In this document: piece after piece, positions 9,123 through 17,469 of the stretch
Position numbering within the stretch: position 1 is the first letter of the stretch
Layout of the letters: each line of letters begins with the position of its first letter
The notes under the pieces: generated by a model
What the model was told of the DNA's origin: nothing
Databases searched by the model: none
Seen by the model: only the letters and a program-made list of their open reading frames with translations
Made by a program: the position numbers and the translations under genes
Origin: Pokkaliibacter sp. MBI-7
GTDB lineage: Bacteria; Pseudomonadota; Gammaproteobacteria; Pseudomonadales; Balneatricaceae
DNA: 64,000 nucleotides
Direction of reading: 5' to 3'
Assembly: GCF_029846635.1 (NCBI RefSeq)
Contig: NZ_JARVTG010000002.1
Span: 62,001-126,000 of the forward strand

Positions 9123-10576
9123 CTCAAACCAACCAGCCTCCGCAAAACTCGGGGTGGTTCAACCCGTAAATCGTCATAGGCATTTTGCAATCGTCGGATC
9201 TGGTACTGGGAGACACTTTCCGAATTAGCCACCAAAAATGCCGAAGTCCGTGGCAGTTGATGGAGGTTCTTCTCAAGGGTAGAGAGATTGCCGAGCAGCT
9301 TGAGGTAGTAGGTTCTTGAGCGCCTAGGCCCTTGTTGATTTGCCTTCAGAAACGTAGCTAGCTGTCGAAGTGCTTGCAGATATTCCCGATCCCGTTTGTC
9401 CCAATCAATGCGTGGTACGTTAGGATTTGAATTGTCTTGCGCATGACGATGGTTAACGTCCAACAGCCAGTCGCGATGATTTCGATAGAGCCTGGCATAC
9501 AAGGCCGGTGAAGTTTTTCTGGCTTGTTTTGGGGGGCAGGAAGATAGCAATTCAAACCAAGCTTCTTGATCTGGCGTTTGACTATTCGACTTTTGCATCA
9601 CAACCTTAACTTGTTGTGGCGTTTTACGTGTTGGTTTCCGGCTAACTTCATCAAGTACATCGTCTATCTGCCAGTGGCTATCCAGCAATGCCTGATGAAC
9701 AACAATATGCTGAAGATAATTGAAACTTTTTCGATGCTTGCGGAAGATTGCTTTCAGCCAGTCTGAGTCATCAATATCGGAACTGGGAGGCATCAGACGG
9801 TTTCGGATTAACCAAGCGGCAGGCCACACCTTTAATACCTTATTTTTTATCACCGAGTGGTCAACTTGGGCTTTTCCCCGGTAAAAACCCAGTCGATAAG
9901 CAAGGCTGCGATAATGCTCTGTCCATTGCTCAAAGCTGGGTGATGCTTGCGCAGGCCGAACTAACAACCGTCGTACCTGAGTGGTTATCCAGTCAGATAT
10001 TCCCATTCCCTTTTGCTGTTTACTCACATGACAGTGTTCAGGTGCCGCAGCGATAAAGCGATGACGTTCAATCAAGGGGCGAGCAATCCGCGTATCCATC
10101 AGCACACCGTGTTCAGGGCACGATTCCACCCCGGCAACCTGCCATTCTCGTCGCCAAAAATACTCACCATATTGTTCACGTTGAGCGGCTATGCAACCGG
10201 GACAGTACCTGACAAAACGCGGGGATTTAATGCGAGAGGCGGCAACCCCTAATGCCAGATGAGCGGCACCCTGAGTACCCTGGTACAACCAATTCATGCA
10301 CTGAAGCCGTCGAGCCTCAGGTACAAAAGGTGCGTAAAGCGGAAATAAGCTATGACTATAGATCAACCTATCAGGTGTAAACTCCTCTGGAAGCCAGCGA
10401 GAGAGCATTGCAAGATGGTTGGGTAAGTCTATCGTTGCAATAATACTGCGAGATTCGAAGACCTCATCCAACAGTTGCTTTGGGCTGGTCAGCCCCTGCC
10501 GGACACCTGCTCTTGCCACAGTGCTGTACATCAATTCCTCTGTGTAGGGTATAGGAAAATTCAACACAGTCATCAC
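9104..10576 (-). CDS. tnsD: TnsD/TniQ target-selection protein, C-terminus replaced by IS sequence
   Basis: A 490-residue frame whose start overlaps tnsC by 4 nt (ATGA). It has the TniQ N-terminal domain with paired zinc ligands (YCPGC, then CPEHG) and a long TnsD-like C-terminal part. Tn7 TnsD, 508 residues, binds the attachment site and recruits TnsC. The last 18 or so residues here (from about VEPPRVLRR) are encoded inside the right end of the IS, which ends at 9161, so the native C-terminus is lost. Target choice may be impaired, although the core domains are intact. No tnsE-like gene is seen in the window. Confidence 0.85.
   Translation of the reverse strand: MMTVLNFPIPYTEELMYSTVARAGVRQGLTSPKQLLDEVFESRSIIATIDLPNHLAMLSRWLPEEFTPDRLIYSHSLFPLYAPFVPEARRLQCMNWLYQGTQGAAHLALGVAASRIKSPRFVRYCPGCIAAQREQYGEYFWRREWQVAGVESCPEHGVLMDTRIARPLIERHRFIAAAPEHCHVSKQQKGMGISDWITTQVRRLLVRPAQASPSFEQWTEHYRSLAYRLGFYRGKAQVDHSVIKNKVLKVWPAAWLIRNRLMPPSSDIDDSDWLKAIFRKHRKSFNYLQHIVVHQALLDSHWQIDDVLDEVSRKPTRKTPQQVKVVMQKSNSQTPDQEAWFELLSSCPPKQARKTSPALYARLYRNHRDWLLDVNHRHAQDNSNPNVPRIDWDKRDREYLQALRQLATFLKANQQGPRRSRTYYLKLLGNLSTLEKNLHQLPRTSAFLVANSESVSQYQIRRLQNAYDDLRVEPPRVLRRLVGLSQAAMA
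9133..9161 (-). repeat. IS right inverted repeat
   Basis: A 29-bp terminal repeat that reads TGAACCACCCCGAG on the minus strand. It also supplies codons near the 3' end of the truncated tniQ frame. Confidence 0.8.
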
Positions 10577-12228
10577 CCAAAGGAATTGACCCAGTCCTGG
10601 GCATCAAAAAACAGGCCGTTGCGGCCAAGTGATTCCTGGAAGGTTTCCTCATTGGCGGACTGCGAGAATAGGAAACGCAAGTCTTCTGAATCCAGAGTAT
10701 GCCAGTCAGCTTTCCTCACAGCCTTAAGTTTGGGTGTGGTTGACGCTGGTTCTTCTATCTCTGCACTCTGATACCAAGAGAGGATCAGCGGCATAAGGTC
10801 CTTCATCACAAGGCCCGGGTGATCCTCAAACGCTCTGTTGATCAGAGGTTCAAGCAGCTCAGAGGCATACCCCATATCAACCAGCATATTGTGCAAACGA
10901 ACAGCTTGTTCATTACCCCCATACTTGACTACGGTATCAATGCTTTCCTGGTTAGAGCGCAGCAGGTGGCCCAGCTCCAGTATTTTTCTATCTACGTCAG
11001 GGATAGTCAGATCTGAGTAACGCGCTATTTTTGTTACATCACCCGACCGTAACGCATCAATCATGGGGTGGATAGGTTTTAGCTCATCCTGATATACCTT
11101 TCGCATCAAGGTGGGGGTAATGCGCTCAATTCCGGTGACAACAGCCCGGATCTGTGACAGAACAAACAACTTGATGACGACATCCATAATGCCTTGTGAA
11201 AGCTCGTACCAAGTATCTCTAATTTCATCGGTCACTTCAGGGGATGCTTTAGTCAGCCATTGATACTTCCACAAACGGCTAGTGAAGGCTCCCCACTCGG
11301 TACGGGATACCTCCTGCTCGCCTGATGGTTTGCTTAACGGCTCCCATAATATTGAACCAAAACCTGCACCACGGCGAGCGGACCGCAAGTCCAGTTCAAA
11401 GACAGATCTGGCCTTTGGTGTCCCCACCATGACAACCGGGACCGAAATTTCATTAACCAGTGTGACAAAGAAATTGAGCATGCGCTCGGCACCACCTGAG
11501 TTCTTAACACTCAAGTGCTGGATTTCATCAATCACTAACAGTCCAATTGCGTGGGTGTTGGCAATGTGTGCCATTACCGCAATCAAGGTTTCCACGCTAT
11601 GTCGTTTTTCCACGTAGCGGCGTACGTAATTCGTGGCGAGTACCGCGTCAATTTCCCGAAAAAAGTTATGACACAAGCTTTTCAAGGAACCGTCATGCGG
11701 GCAGTCAATTTTGAGGAAAACGATCTGAGTGAAATTGTAGGCCTCGTGATATATCAACTGGGGATAGGTTGCCAGAATACGGTTCAATGAGCTTGTCTTG
11801 CCTGAACCAGAACAACCAATGAAAGCCAGACTCTTAGCGGTGGATTCCACATGCTCGAACCGGAAAACAGCCAAATCGCCCTGCATGACTCGCTCATAAC
11901 CATTCTGGATGTGGGCATTCAGTTCGCCTGTCGCCAGATTTCTGCCAACATACCCTTGTCGAAGCATGACCGATAATTTTGACTCCAGCTCAATGTGACG
12001 GGATAGCGGCTGGAAAAAATTATCAAGTAATTGAGATATGACATGAATACGGGTCTGGCCATCAAGATAAACGTCGGTTGGGCGAAACGTAATTTGACCC
12101 GATAACCCGTCCTTTAGCTGACGCCGGTCCAGGATCGGCGGCAAAGCTTCAATGAGCGGGTTTCCTTGGTACTGACCGATCCCGGTATCATTATAAATTG
12201 CTTGTACCATGCCTTTGGGTAGCGTCAT
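10573..12228 (-). CDS. tnsC: TnsC, AAA+ ATPase regulator of Tn7-like transposition
   Basis: A 551-residue protein, close to the 555 of Tn7 TnsC. Walker A is at about 138-145 (GCSGSGKT) and Walker B at about 230-235 (GLLVIDE). TnsC couples the target-recognition protein to the TnsAB transposase and is subject to target immunity in Tn7. It overlaps tnsB by 4 nt upstream and tniQ by 4 nt downstream, so the four genes form a tightly coupled operon. Base composition is visibly lower in GC than the flanking blocks. Confidence 0.93.
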   Translation of the reverse strand: MTLPKGMVQAIYNDTGIGQYQGNPLIEALPPILDRRQLKDGLSGQITFRPTDVYLDGQTRIHVISQLLDNFFQPLSRHIELESKLSVMLRQGYVGRNLATGELNAHIQNGYERVMQGDLAVFRFEHVESTAKSLAFIGCSGSGKTSSLNRILATYPQLIYHEAYNFTQIVFLKIDCPHDGSLKSLCHNFFREIDAVLATNYVRRYVEKRHSVETLIAVMAHIANTHAIGLLVIDEIQHLSVKNSGGAERMLNFFVTLVNEISVPVVMVGTPKARSVFELDLRSARRGAGFGSILWEPLSKPSGEQEVSRTEWGAFTSRLWKYQWLTKASPEVTDEIRDTWYELSQGIMDVVIKLFVLSQIRAVVTGIERITPTLMRKVYQDELKPIHPMIDALRSGDVTKIARYSDLTIPDVDRKILELGHLLRSNQESIDTVVKYGGNEQAVRLHNMLVDMGYASELLEPLINRAFEDHPGLVMKDLMPLILSWYQSAEIEEPASTTPKLKAVRKADWHTLDSEDLRFLFSQSANEETFQESLGRNGLFFDAQDWVNSFG

Positions 12229-14300
12229 TCATCATCTCCAAACAGGTCATCCAGAAAATCTGGGAAAGCCCCATCTTCGGGCTGGTCAGTCAAATACCTG
12301 ACATCTGCTTTGGGTTTCGGCTCAGTAGGCTTGTTATCCGCTCGACGTTTTTGGCGTTCCTGCTCACGGGCTTCCCGTCGGTTTTGATTGATGCCAGCCA
12401 AAGTTTCTGTTTTCGATTCACCAAAGTAGGAAGGACGGAGCTTTTCCGCGTTTTGGATGGTTTCCTGAATCACATTTTCCAGCGATCTTTTGCTTTCCCT
12501 CTCTTTCAATTTAGCTGCTGCTGTTGATTTTCGTTGTTGCTGCTGGCTGTCCCATAACTCCCACATCGACCGGCCCCTAAATTCCCTTGAGCGATCAGTG
12601 AGCGAGCACTCCCAATAATCTGATTTTGTTGCATCTGGGAAGACATAAATGATGTCGGCTACCGAGGGGGCATACGCCGCTATAAAGGAGCCAGGTCGCT
12701 GTTGCCCGGTTCTATGGAGCCAGCCAGACGCCAGCAGCTCCCTACAAGTATAAAAGGCACCGAAGCATTGAATACCGTAATCGGAAAGCGTTACTTTTTG
12801 ACGAGGCAACAATGCCAGCTTCAATGCCGACTCCGATGTGTTACGCAACCGTCCGCTACGATTTTGAATACCCCATTGCCAGATATTAATCGGTACAGGT
12901 GCGAGTGTATCCGGCATATCCGGATCGCGATCATACTTGACCAATACCGAACTCTGGTTGCGATGCAGGATAGAGCCGATAATTATTTTAGTGAATTCGT
13001 CCAATGTAAGTGTTGCATCCAACCGATAATCTTTCCCGCCGCGCTTTTTAACAGTAGTTCCAGCAACCACTCCTGGTGCAAACGGCTTGAAGTCCGCTTG
13101 AATGGTACGAAAATGCCGCTCAACGATACCCTTCGCATCCCCACGATAAGGTGGTGTATTTTCAATCCGAACACCAAAGGCCTGCTCCAGATATTCAATT
13201 TGATGGCCCAGCAACTCACCGCGATCAGCCAAAATTGCGTCCGGCAGTCCAATCGACGGCCAATCCTCTGGCTCGATGTCATAACCGAAAGAATGGCATA
13301 CCTGAGATTTATCGATCATGGCGTTCACCAGTGCCAACATAGCAGTCACATAGGAGGGGTTTTCAAGTCCCACATAGAAACCAGCAATCAATCTGCTATA
13401 GACATCGACAGCCACGTACAAGGTTGGTCGGCCAATAATCTTTTGTCTGTCAGCGGAAAGCAGATAGATATCGGCAATAGTCGCGTCGATCTCGTAGCGT
13501 GCACCAGGACCGTGAACCCCGGTTGTGGCTGTTCCTTGTAACGGTCTGATGTCCTTTTGATATTCAATTTTATTGGCTCTCAGCCGGATACGTTCAGGCC
13601 GGACATATTCCCGCTCGTAGAAATAGCGTAGTTGAGCAACTGTCGGGAAATTCTCTTTCGGTACATCGGGATGAGCCGCTTCAAACATGTCTTCGAAGCG
13701 TCGATGAGCATAGGGTAGAGAATGATTCTTCTCCGTCAGATAGTGGCGATCAAGCACAATGCGAAACATGCGTTCAACGCCAGTATCGACAATGGCGCCG
13801 GTACCCGGCGCTATACTTCTCGGACGCCCTAATTTTTTTCCTGAAGCTGTGCGTTTCTTTCCTCGCCCGCCTGATTTATCGTAGTCCGGCAAAAGCGCGT
13901 TCGGTGTACAACCTCGCTGCCAATATTGGCGAAGATAGGCATATATTGTTTTTTTGGCCGTACCAGATTCAGTAACAACCTGCTGAACCAGTGCGCCCCT
14001 GCCGCTGCGATAATAGATATCCGGTTGGTGTATTAAAGGCTCAATAACGGCCATACGCTTGTCCCGGATTTGCTGTGCTACTGAGCCGTGTGCCGGGAGT
14101 TGAGCGGCAAGATGAGAATAAGGATCATCAATTTTTTTTAAGGTCTCAGAAAGGATGAAGTCTTCCACTTCTGCCAGGGAAACCCGTTCAGGGAAAGCTT
14201 TGTCGGAGTCGATATTAATCCACGTATATCGAATATCTGAGACATTAAGAATACGATACCGAGCCTCCCCGAATACCACAACATCATTGATTCGCAACAT
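12225..14300 (-). CDS. tnsB: TnsB, DDE transposase of Tn7-like element
   Basis: A 691-residue protein (Tn7 TnsB is 702). The N-terminal DNA-binding part is followed by an rve-like catalytic core with Asp272 (YEIDATIADIYLL), Asp359 (AILADRGE) and Glu394 (GIVERHF). The C-terminus is charged and Lys/Arg-rich, as expected for contacts with TnsC. TnsB binds the repeats at the transposon ends and joins 3' ends to target. The gene overlaps tnsA by 17 nt. Confidence 0.94.
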   Translation of the reverse strand: MLRINDVVVFGEARYRILNVSDIRYTWINIDSDKAFPERVSLAEVEDFILSETLKKIDDPYSHLAAQLPAHGSVAQQIRDKRMAVIEPLIHQPDIYYRSGRGALVQQVVTESGTAKKTIYAYLRQYWQRGCTPNALLPDYDKSGGRGKKRTASGKKLGRPRSIAPGTGAIVDTGVERMFRIVLDRHYLTEKNHSLPYAHRRFEDMFEAAHPDVPKENFPTVAQLRYFYEREYVRPERIRLRANKIEYQKDIRPLQGTATTGVHGPGARYEIDATIADIYLLSADRQKIIGRPTLYVAVDVYSRLIAGFYVGLENPSYVTAMLALVNAMIDKSQVCHSFGYDIEPEDWPSIGLPDAILADRGELLGHQIEYLEQAFGVRIENTPPYRGDAKGIVERHFRTIQADFKPFAPGVVAGTTVKKRGGKDYRLDATLTLDEFTKIIIGSILHRNQSSVLVKYDRDPDMPDTLAPVPINIWQWGIQNRSGRLRNTSESALKLALLPRQKVTLSDYGIQCFGAFYTCRELLASGWLHRTGQQRPGSFIAAYAPSVADIIYVFPDATKSDYWECSLTDRSREFRGRSMWELWDSQQQQRKSTAAAKLKERESKRSLENVIQETIQNAEKLRPSYFGESKTETLAGINQNRREAREQERQKRRADNKPTEPKPKADVRYLTDQPEDGAFPDFLDDLFGDDE

Positions 14301-15120
14301 AATAATTCCTCAATGATTCAATGTCTGAAGATGCTCGTAACTCCCCTACAGCCAGCGTTGACCAAGGCTTTCTGATATCGAATAAGAAAACCCTCAAGGC
14401 TAACAGCGAGCGTATCTTTTGCAGGGATTCGCCCGGAGAGAGTGAATAGGCTTGATCGAGCATCATTGCAACCTGAGAAATCAGTAAAGTCGGATGATTT
14501 ATAAAGAAGCCCTGGTAAAGGGAAGCCATATTCAGAGTATCCTCGATCCCATCCAGAACCAATTGCGCTGGATACAGCCAGGCAATATTCTTGGTAACGG
14601 TCTTGGGGATTTGTCTTTCTGTTAGCAAATACCATGGAACTTCCTTCAACGCCCAATAACGCCGTTCAAGTTCCAGTTTTTCAATAGTTCTAGGATTAGA
14701 AAGATCTGAAGAGGTTTTTACCTGAATAGCCATTCTTGGAAACTCAGGCTTATTGGTGTCTACCAGAAAATCCGTGGACATGACTTGAATTTGTCCTCGC
14801 ACTTCGGGATGGCGGATACGCGCTTGCGCTGCAAGCTCAATGGTATCCTCTAATCGGAGAGGGTATTGCTCCCGGATATCAGTGACAGATAGATTCCAGT
14901 CAAACAAAAAGAACGCCGCCAGCTCTAGGTCTGACAACAGATGGTGGGTTCGTTGAGTCTGGAATCCCCAGATGCGGTGAGATCGTCCGGCTGAAGGTAG
15001 GTCTCTGACGGTCAACCAGGGTTGGTAGTCTTTTCCTGAACCCTTTCCGCGACCCTGTTTAATCCATTTCAGGGAACGAGAATCAAGGGATAAGCTGGTC
15101 AAGCTCCGTACCTCCGACAT
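14284..15120 (-). CDS. tnsA: TnsA, restriction-like endonuclease of Tn7-like element
   Basis: A 278-residue protein (Tn7 TnsA is 273). Residues matching the catalytic set of Tn7 TnsA are visible: Glu66 (LLSDLELAAFF), Asp117 (VMSTDFLVD), and Gln133/Lys135 (AIQVKTSS). The stretch WNLSVTDIREQYPL is a strong TnsA signature. TnsA cuts the 5' ends so that the element moves by cut-and-paste with TnsB. The gene starts about 90 bp inside the transposon end, as tnsA does relative to the right end of Tn7. Confidence 0.94.
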   Translation of the reverse strand: MSEVRSLTSLSLDSRSLKWIKQGRGKGSGKDYQPWLTVRDLPSAGRSHRIWGFQTQRTHHLLSDLELAAFFLFDWNLSVTDIREQYPLRLEDTIELAAQARIRHPEVRGQIQVMSTDFLVDTNKPEFPRMAIQVKTSSDLSNPRTIEKLELERRYWALKEVPWYLLTERQIPKTVTKNIAWLYPAQLVLDGIEDTLNMASLYQGFFINHPTLLISQVAMMLDQAYSLSPGESLQKIRSLLALRVFLFDIRKPWSTLAVGELRASSDIESLRNYYVANQ

Positions 15121-15144
15121 TTGCGCATAAAGTATACGGAGCTA

Positions 15145-15211
15145 AGTTACCAGCTTTATTTACTAGTTACCAACTATATTTAAAAGTAACCTACTTTATT
15201 TTAATCCTACA
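15145..15211 (-). repeat. Tn7-like end with three TnsB-site-like repeats
   Basis: Three related 19-20-mers start exactly 20 bp apart: AGTTACCAGCTTTATTTAC (15145), AGTTACCAACTATATTTAA (15165) and AGTAACCTACTTTATTTTA (15185). The terminal ACA at 15209-15211 gives 5'-TGT on the inward strand. Tn7's right end has four overlapping TnsB sites in about 90 bp, and this end has the same size and position relative to tnsA. The 5 nt outside (GCGGG, 15212-15216) would be half of a target duplication if the other end were found. Confidence 0.8.
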
Positions 15212-15536
15212 GCGGGAACGCTTGCCGTGCCCACTGATCGACGCGCTACATGGCGACTGAATGGCCAGATCGTGACGGGTGACAAGACTGCTTTAGTCGT
15301 CAGGGGCGTGGCGGAAATTTCTGGTTTTCCGGCATACAACCCCGTATCGGGAAGGTCAGGAGGATCAGCTTGAGGCGCGCGGGTGGGCTCCCAATGCATT
15401 CAGGCTATGCCGACTGCTCCTGATAGGATTGGATCTGGATTGTGGGGCGGAAGTTGGGGAGACAGCCCTGTATCGGAACAAAGCAGTAGTGCCGTCCTGC
15501 ATCAAGCCTGACGGCGGGACAGAGGGTTGGGGCGGC
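15212..15536. other. gene-free stretch next to the transposon end
   Basis: These 325 nt, directly outside the Tn7-like end, show no convincing gene. A 67-codon minus frame (15196-15399) runs across the transposon boundary and is not protein-like. The stretch may be the promoter or 3' region of a gene separated by the insertion. Confidence 0.35.
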
Positions 15537-16223
15537 TTAATGAGACACGATGGTCGGCGGACAGTGCCTGCGCACAGCAGCGCTGGTCAGCTGAGCGATT
15601 TCCTGTTTTGAGTACATGCGTACCGGCGCGTATTCGGGGTAGAACTGCATCACTGGGAAGTACCGCTCGTCATCACTGAGTGACGTGGTTTCCTCTCCTA
15701 CCACCCAGGCGACCAGGCCTGCTCCCATCTCGCTGGCTAGGGCCACAGCGGCGTAGCTATGGCGTGCCACATCGTAAAATTCAGCCGGGCTCCGGGCGTC
15801 GGAGTAATAGAGCATGACTGCATCCTGGTGGCATTTCGCACACAGTAGGGCCTTGCTCTGCTGCCGACGATAGTGCAGGGGGCGGACCGTGGTGCTGGTG
15901 TCGGGAAGGATTGCGGTGACATCCTCAATGGTGTTGAAGGCGGGCAGGGCATTCAGCACGGTGGTTATCTCATCCGCCACGTTGTCAAAGCAGACTTTTC
16001 GCCTGACCGTCATGGGGTCGTCCGGCTCGCCCATCGCTTCGACATGAAAAAAGCCGGTAGTGGCCGCCGGATTTTTGACATCCATCCAGATACGGACCAG
16101 CAACATACCCACATCACCGAGCACGGTATCCCGAAAAATATATCCGTGGGACTGCCCGCCACGATCCAGTGTAGGCTCTGCAGGGCGAACCGACATCCCT
16201 GTCGGCAGAACGAGTAAGCTCAT
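15537..16223 (-). CDS. hypothetical protein of the plasmid/ICE-like block
   Basis: A 228-residue soluble protein without signal peptide or membrane segments. A CxxC pair (LLCAKCHQD) near residue 130 could bind metal. I recognise no family. It is the last gene before the Tn7-like end and lies on the same strand as the rest of the block. Codon pattern and composition match its neighbours to the right, not the transposon. Confidence 0.6.
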   Translation of the reverse strand: MSLLVLPTGMSVRPAEPTLDRGGQSHGYIFRDTVLGDVGMLLVRIWMDVKNPAATTGFFHVEAMGEPDDPMTVRRKVCFDNVADEITTVLNALPAFNTIEDVTAILPDTSTTVRPLHYRRQQSKALLCAKCHQDAVMLYYSDARSPAEFYDVARHSYAAVALASEMGAGLVAWVVGEETTSLSDDERYFPVMQFYPEYAPVRMYSKQEIAQLTSAAVRRHCPPTIVSH

Positions 16224-16271
16224 GAATAACGGTCCTTACTGATGCGTCTGATGCTGTAAAAGTGGCTTTTC

Positions 16272-16652
16272 TTATGGTTGTCGGCGTGCCTGGTCCTGCT
16301 GGTACAGCAGTTCGGCCTGCTCGTAAAAGTCGGGCAGATTCAGCTGCCTGGCCAGGGCAATGATGTCTGCCGGATCCGGCATCTCATCCCCCCAATTGAG
16401 ATGGTCGTACAACGGATGCGACTCATCAATGCCGGCCAGGTAATCCTCCGCCCAGTCGTCATAGGTGTAAGGCGCATTCACCAGCTGCGCCATCATGGCG
16501 GACGAGATCTCGTTTTTGATCTGAGCGTCACGGGCATCGAGCGCTGCAATTTCCCGATCAAGGGCGGCAAGACGTTTGTCAAACTGCCTGATGATGCGGC
16601 CTTCTTTTGCTTTTTGCTTGGCGCGTTGACGTCGCTTTTCGGGGCTGGCCAT
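16272..16652 (-). CDS. small hypothetical protein with basic N-terminus and coiled coil
   Basis: A 126-residue protein. It begins with a very basic segment (about 5-18), followed by a short heptad-like helix (DKRLAALDREIAALDARDAQ) and an acidic, Tyr/Asp-rich C-terminal half. No family was recognised. It is probably real because its composition fits the block and it sits in line with flanking minus-strand genes. Confidence 0.5.
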   Translation of the reverse strand: MASPEKRRQRAKQKAKEGRIIRQFDKRLAALDREIAALDARDAQIKNEISSAMMAQLVNAPYTYDDWAEDYLAGIDESHPLYDHLNWGDEMPDPADIIALARQLNLPDFYEQAELLYQQDQARRQP

Positions 16653-16746
16653 CGGTATGTCCTTCTGTGGCGGGAAATGGCTTTAGATCATAGCTCAAGC
16701 TGACGGTGCGAGCCGATATGCAGGTTTGCCCCCTGCTTAGAGGGCT

Positions 16747-17160
16747 TTACTGTCCCTGTCTTTGCAGCCAGTTCTCTATAGAGAGGCCACGGATGCGGCT
16801 GAATTCACGTATATTGTCGGTCACAAGCGTGAGGCCAAGTGCGTGGGCATGAGCTGCAATCAGCAGATCATTCATGCCGATAGGTTGGCCAGCGGCCTCC
16901 AACTCGGCGCGGATACTCCCATATTTAGCATCTGTCGGAGCATCCAGTGGCAGCACCGGGATGGTAGCAAGGAGACTATCCACCCTAGCCTGCAGCTGGG
17001 CAGACCCTTTCTTTGCACAGCCATAACGTAATTCAGCGGCAACGATGATGCTGGTGAATATCTCTTTCGGTCCGATATGTTCAATGCGTTGGGCTGCGGA
17101 GCCATTCGGGTGACGGATCACATCGCTGATTATGTTCGTATCCAGCAGGTAACCGCTCAA
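16747..17160 (-). CDS. vapC: VapC-type toxin, PIN-domain ribonuclease
   Basis: A 137-residue PIN-domain protein. The conserved acidic residues are present: Asp7 (LLDTNIISD), Glu43 (AAELRYG), Asp98 (GMNDLLIAA) and Asp115 (LVTDN). These coordinate Mg2+/Mn2+ for cleavage of RNA, in known VapCs usually tRNA or rRNA. Its ATG overlaps the antitoxin stop by 4 nt, the normal vapBC arrangement. It probably stabilises the plasmid or ICE block. Confidence 0.9.
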   Translation of the reverse strand: MSGYLLDTNIISDVIRHPNGSAAQRIEHIGPKEIFTSIIVAAELRYGCAKKGSAQLQARVDSLLATIPVLPLDAPTDAKYGSIRAELEAAGQPIGMNDLLIAAHAHALGLTLVTDNIREFSRIRGLSIENWLQRQGQ

Positions 17161-17429
17161 AATATCTCCTCCGATGGGGCAGGCATATCTTCAATATCGG
17201 GTAATTGATCTTCCGGCCCCAGTGGTGCTTCTTTTCTCCATTCAGCCAGTAGCTCGATGATGTTCGTTGGCCGTGTCACGGGTTCAATGATGAGCTTGCT
17301 GCCTTCACGGTGGATCAGTACACGCTCTCCTGGTAATTCAAACTCTGCAGGAATGCGCACCGCCTGGCTACGGTTATTGCGAAACAGCTTGGCTTCCTTG
17401 GATCTGGAAGGAGACGGTAGGGTTGGCAT
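17157..17429 (-). CDS. vapB: VapB-type antitoxin
   Basis: I start at the ATG at 17429 (90 aa), which has AGGAG about 9 nt upstream. The frame is open to 17834, but the extra part is not protein-like. The N-terminal half has the AbrB/SpoVT-like swapped-hairpin DNA-binding motif (LFRNNRSQAVRIPAEFELPG, then VLIHREGSKLIIEP). The acidic C-terminal tail should bind and neutralise VapC. Two direct repeats just upstream are a likely operator. Confidence 0.87.
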   Translation of the reverse strand: MPTLPSPSRSKEAKLFRNNRSQAVRIPAEFELPGERVLIHREGSKLIIEPVTRPTNIIELLAEWRKEAPLGPEDQLPDIEDMPAPSEEIF

Positions 17430-17443
17430 GGTATGGTGCTCCT

Positions 17444-17469
17444 GTGTATATGCCAAAGTGTATATGCCA
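17444..17469. promoter_or_regulatory. probable VapB operator: tandem 12-bp repeats
   Basis: GTGTATATGCCA occurs twice, at 17444-17455 and 17458-17469, 14 bp apart (start to start), 15-40 nt upstream of vapB. On the coding strand each reads TGGCATATACAC and includes a -10-like TATACA. This fits autoregulation by VapB or VapBC. Confidence 0.6.

Larger units (their letters stand above)
7853..9161 (+). mobile_element. IS3-family insertion sequence, 1309 bp, complete
   Basis: The element is bounded by 29-bp imperfect inverted repeats at 7853-7881 and 9133-9161; both ends begin TGAACC and share a GCGGAGGCT core. Inside are orfA (helix-turn-helix plus leucine-zipper-like tail) and orfB (DDE integrase) in the -1 frame, the standard IS3 layout. 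The 3-nt flanks (AAC left, ACC right) do not match, so no target duplication is visible. Its right end cuts into the tniQ gene of the Tn7-like element. Absence of a duplication fits an IS-mediated deletion or recombination after insertion. Confidence 0.88.
9162..15211 (-). mobile_element. Tn7-like transposon: transposition module and tnsA-side end
   Basis: tnsA, tnsB, tnsC and tniQ lie in canonical order. The tnsA-side end terminates at 15211: read inward it begins TGTAGG and carries AATAAAGT at about the same offset as the Tn7 right end does. The IS at 9161 interrupts the other side. The left end is not recognised, so I cannot tell whether the efflux, TetR and methyltransferase block is cargo or merely adjacent. 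No Cas genes are present, so there is no sign of a CRISPR-associated transposon. Confidence 0.85.

Noticed and set aside
9104..15211. CRISPR-associated transposon
   Set aside because: The Tn7-like genes are complete for tnsABC and tniQ, but no cas gene or repeat-spacer array is seen in the window.
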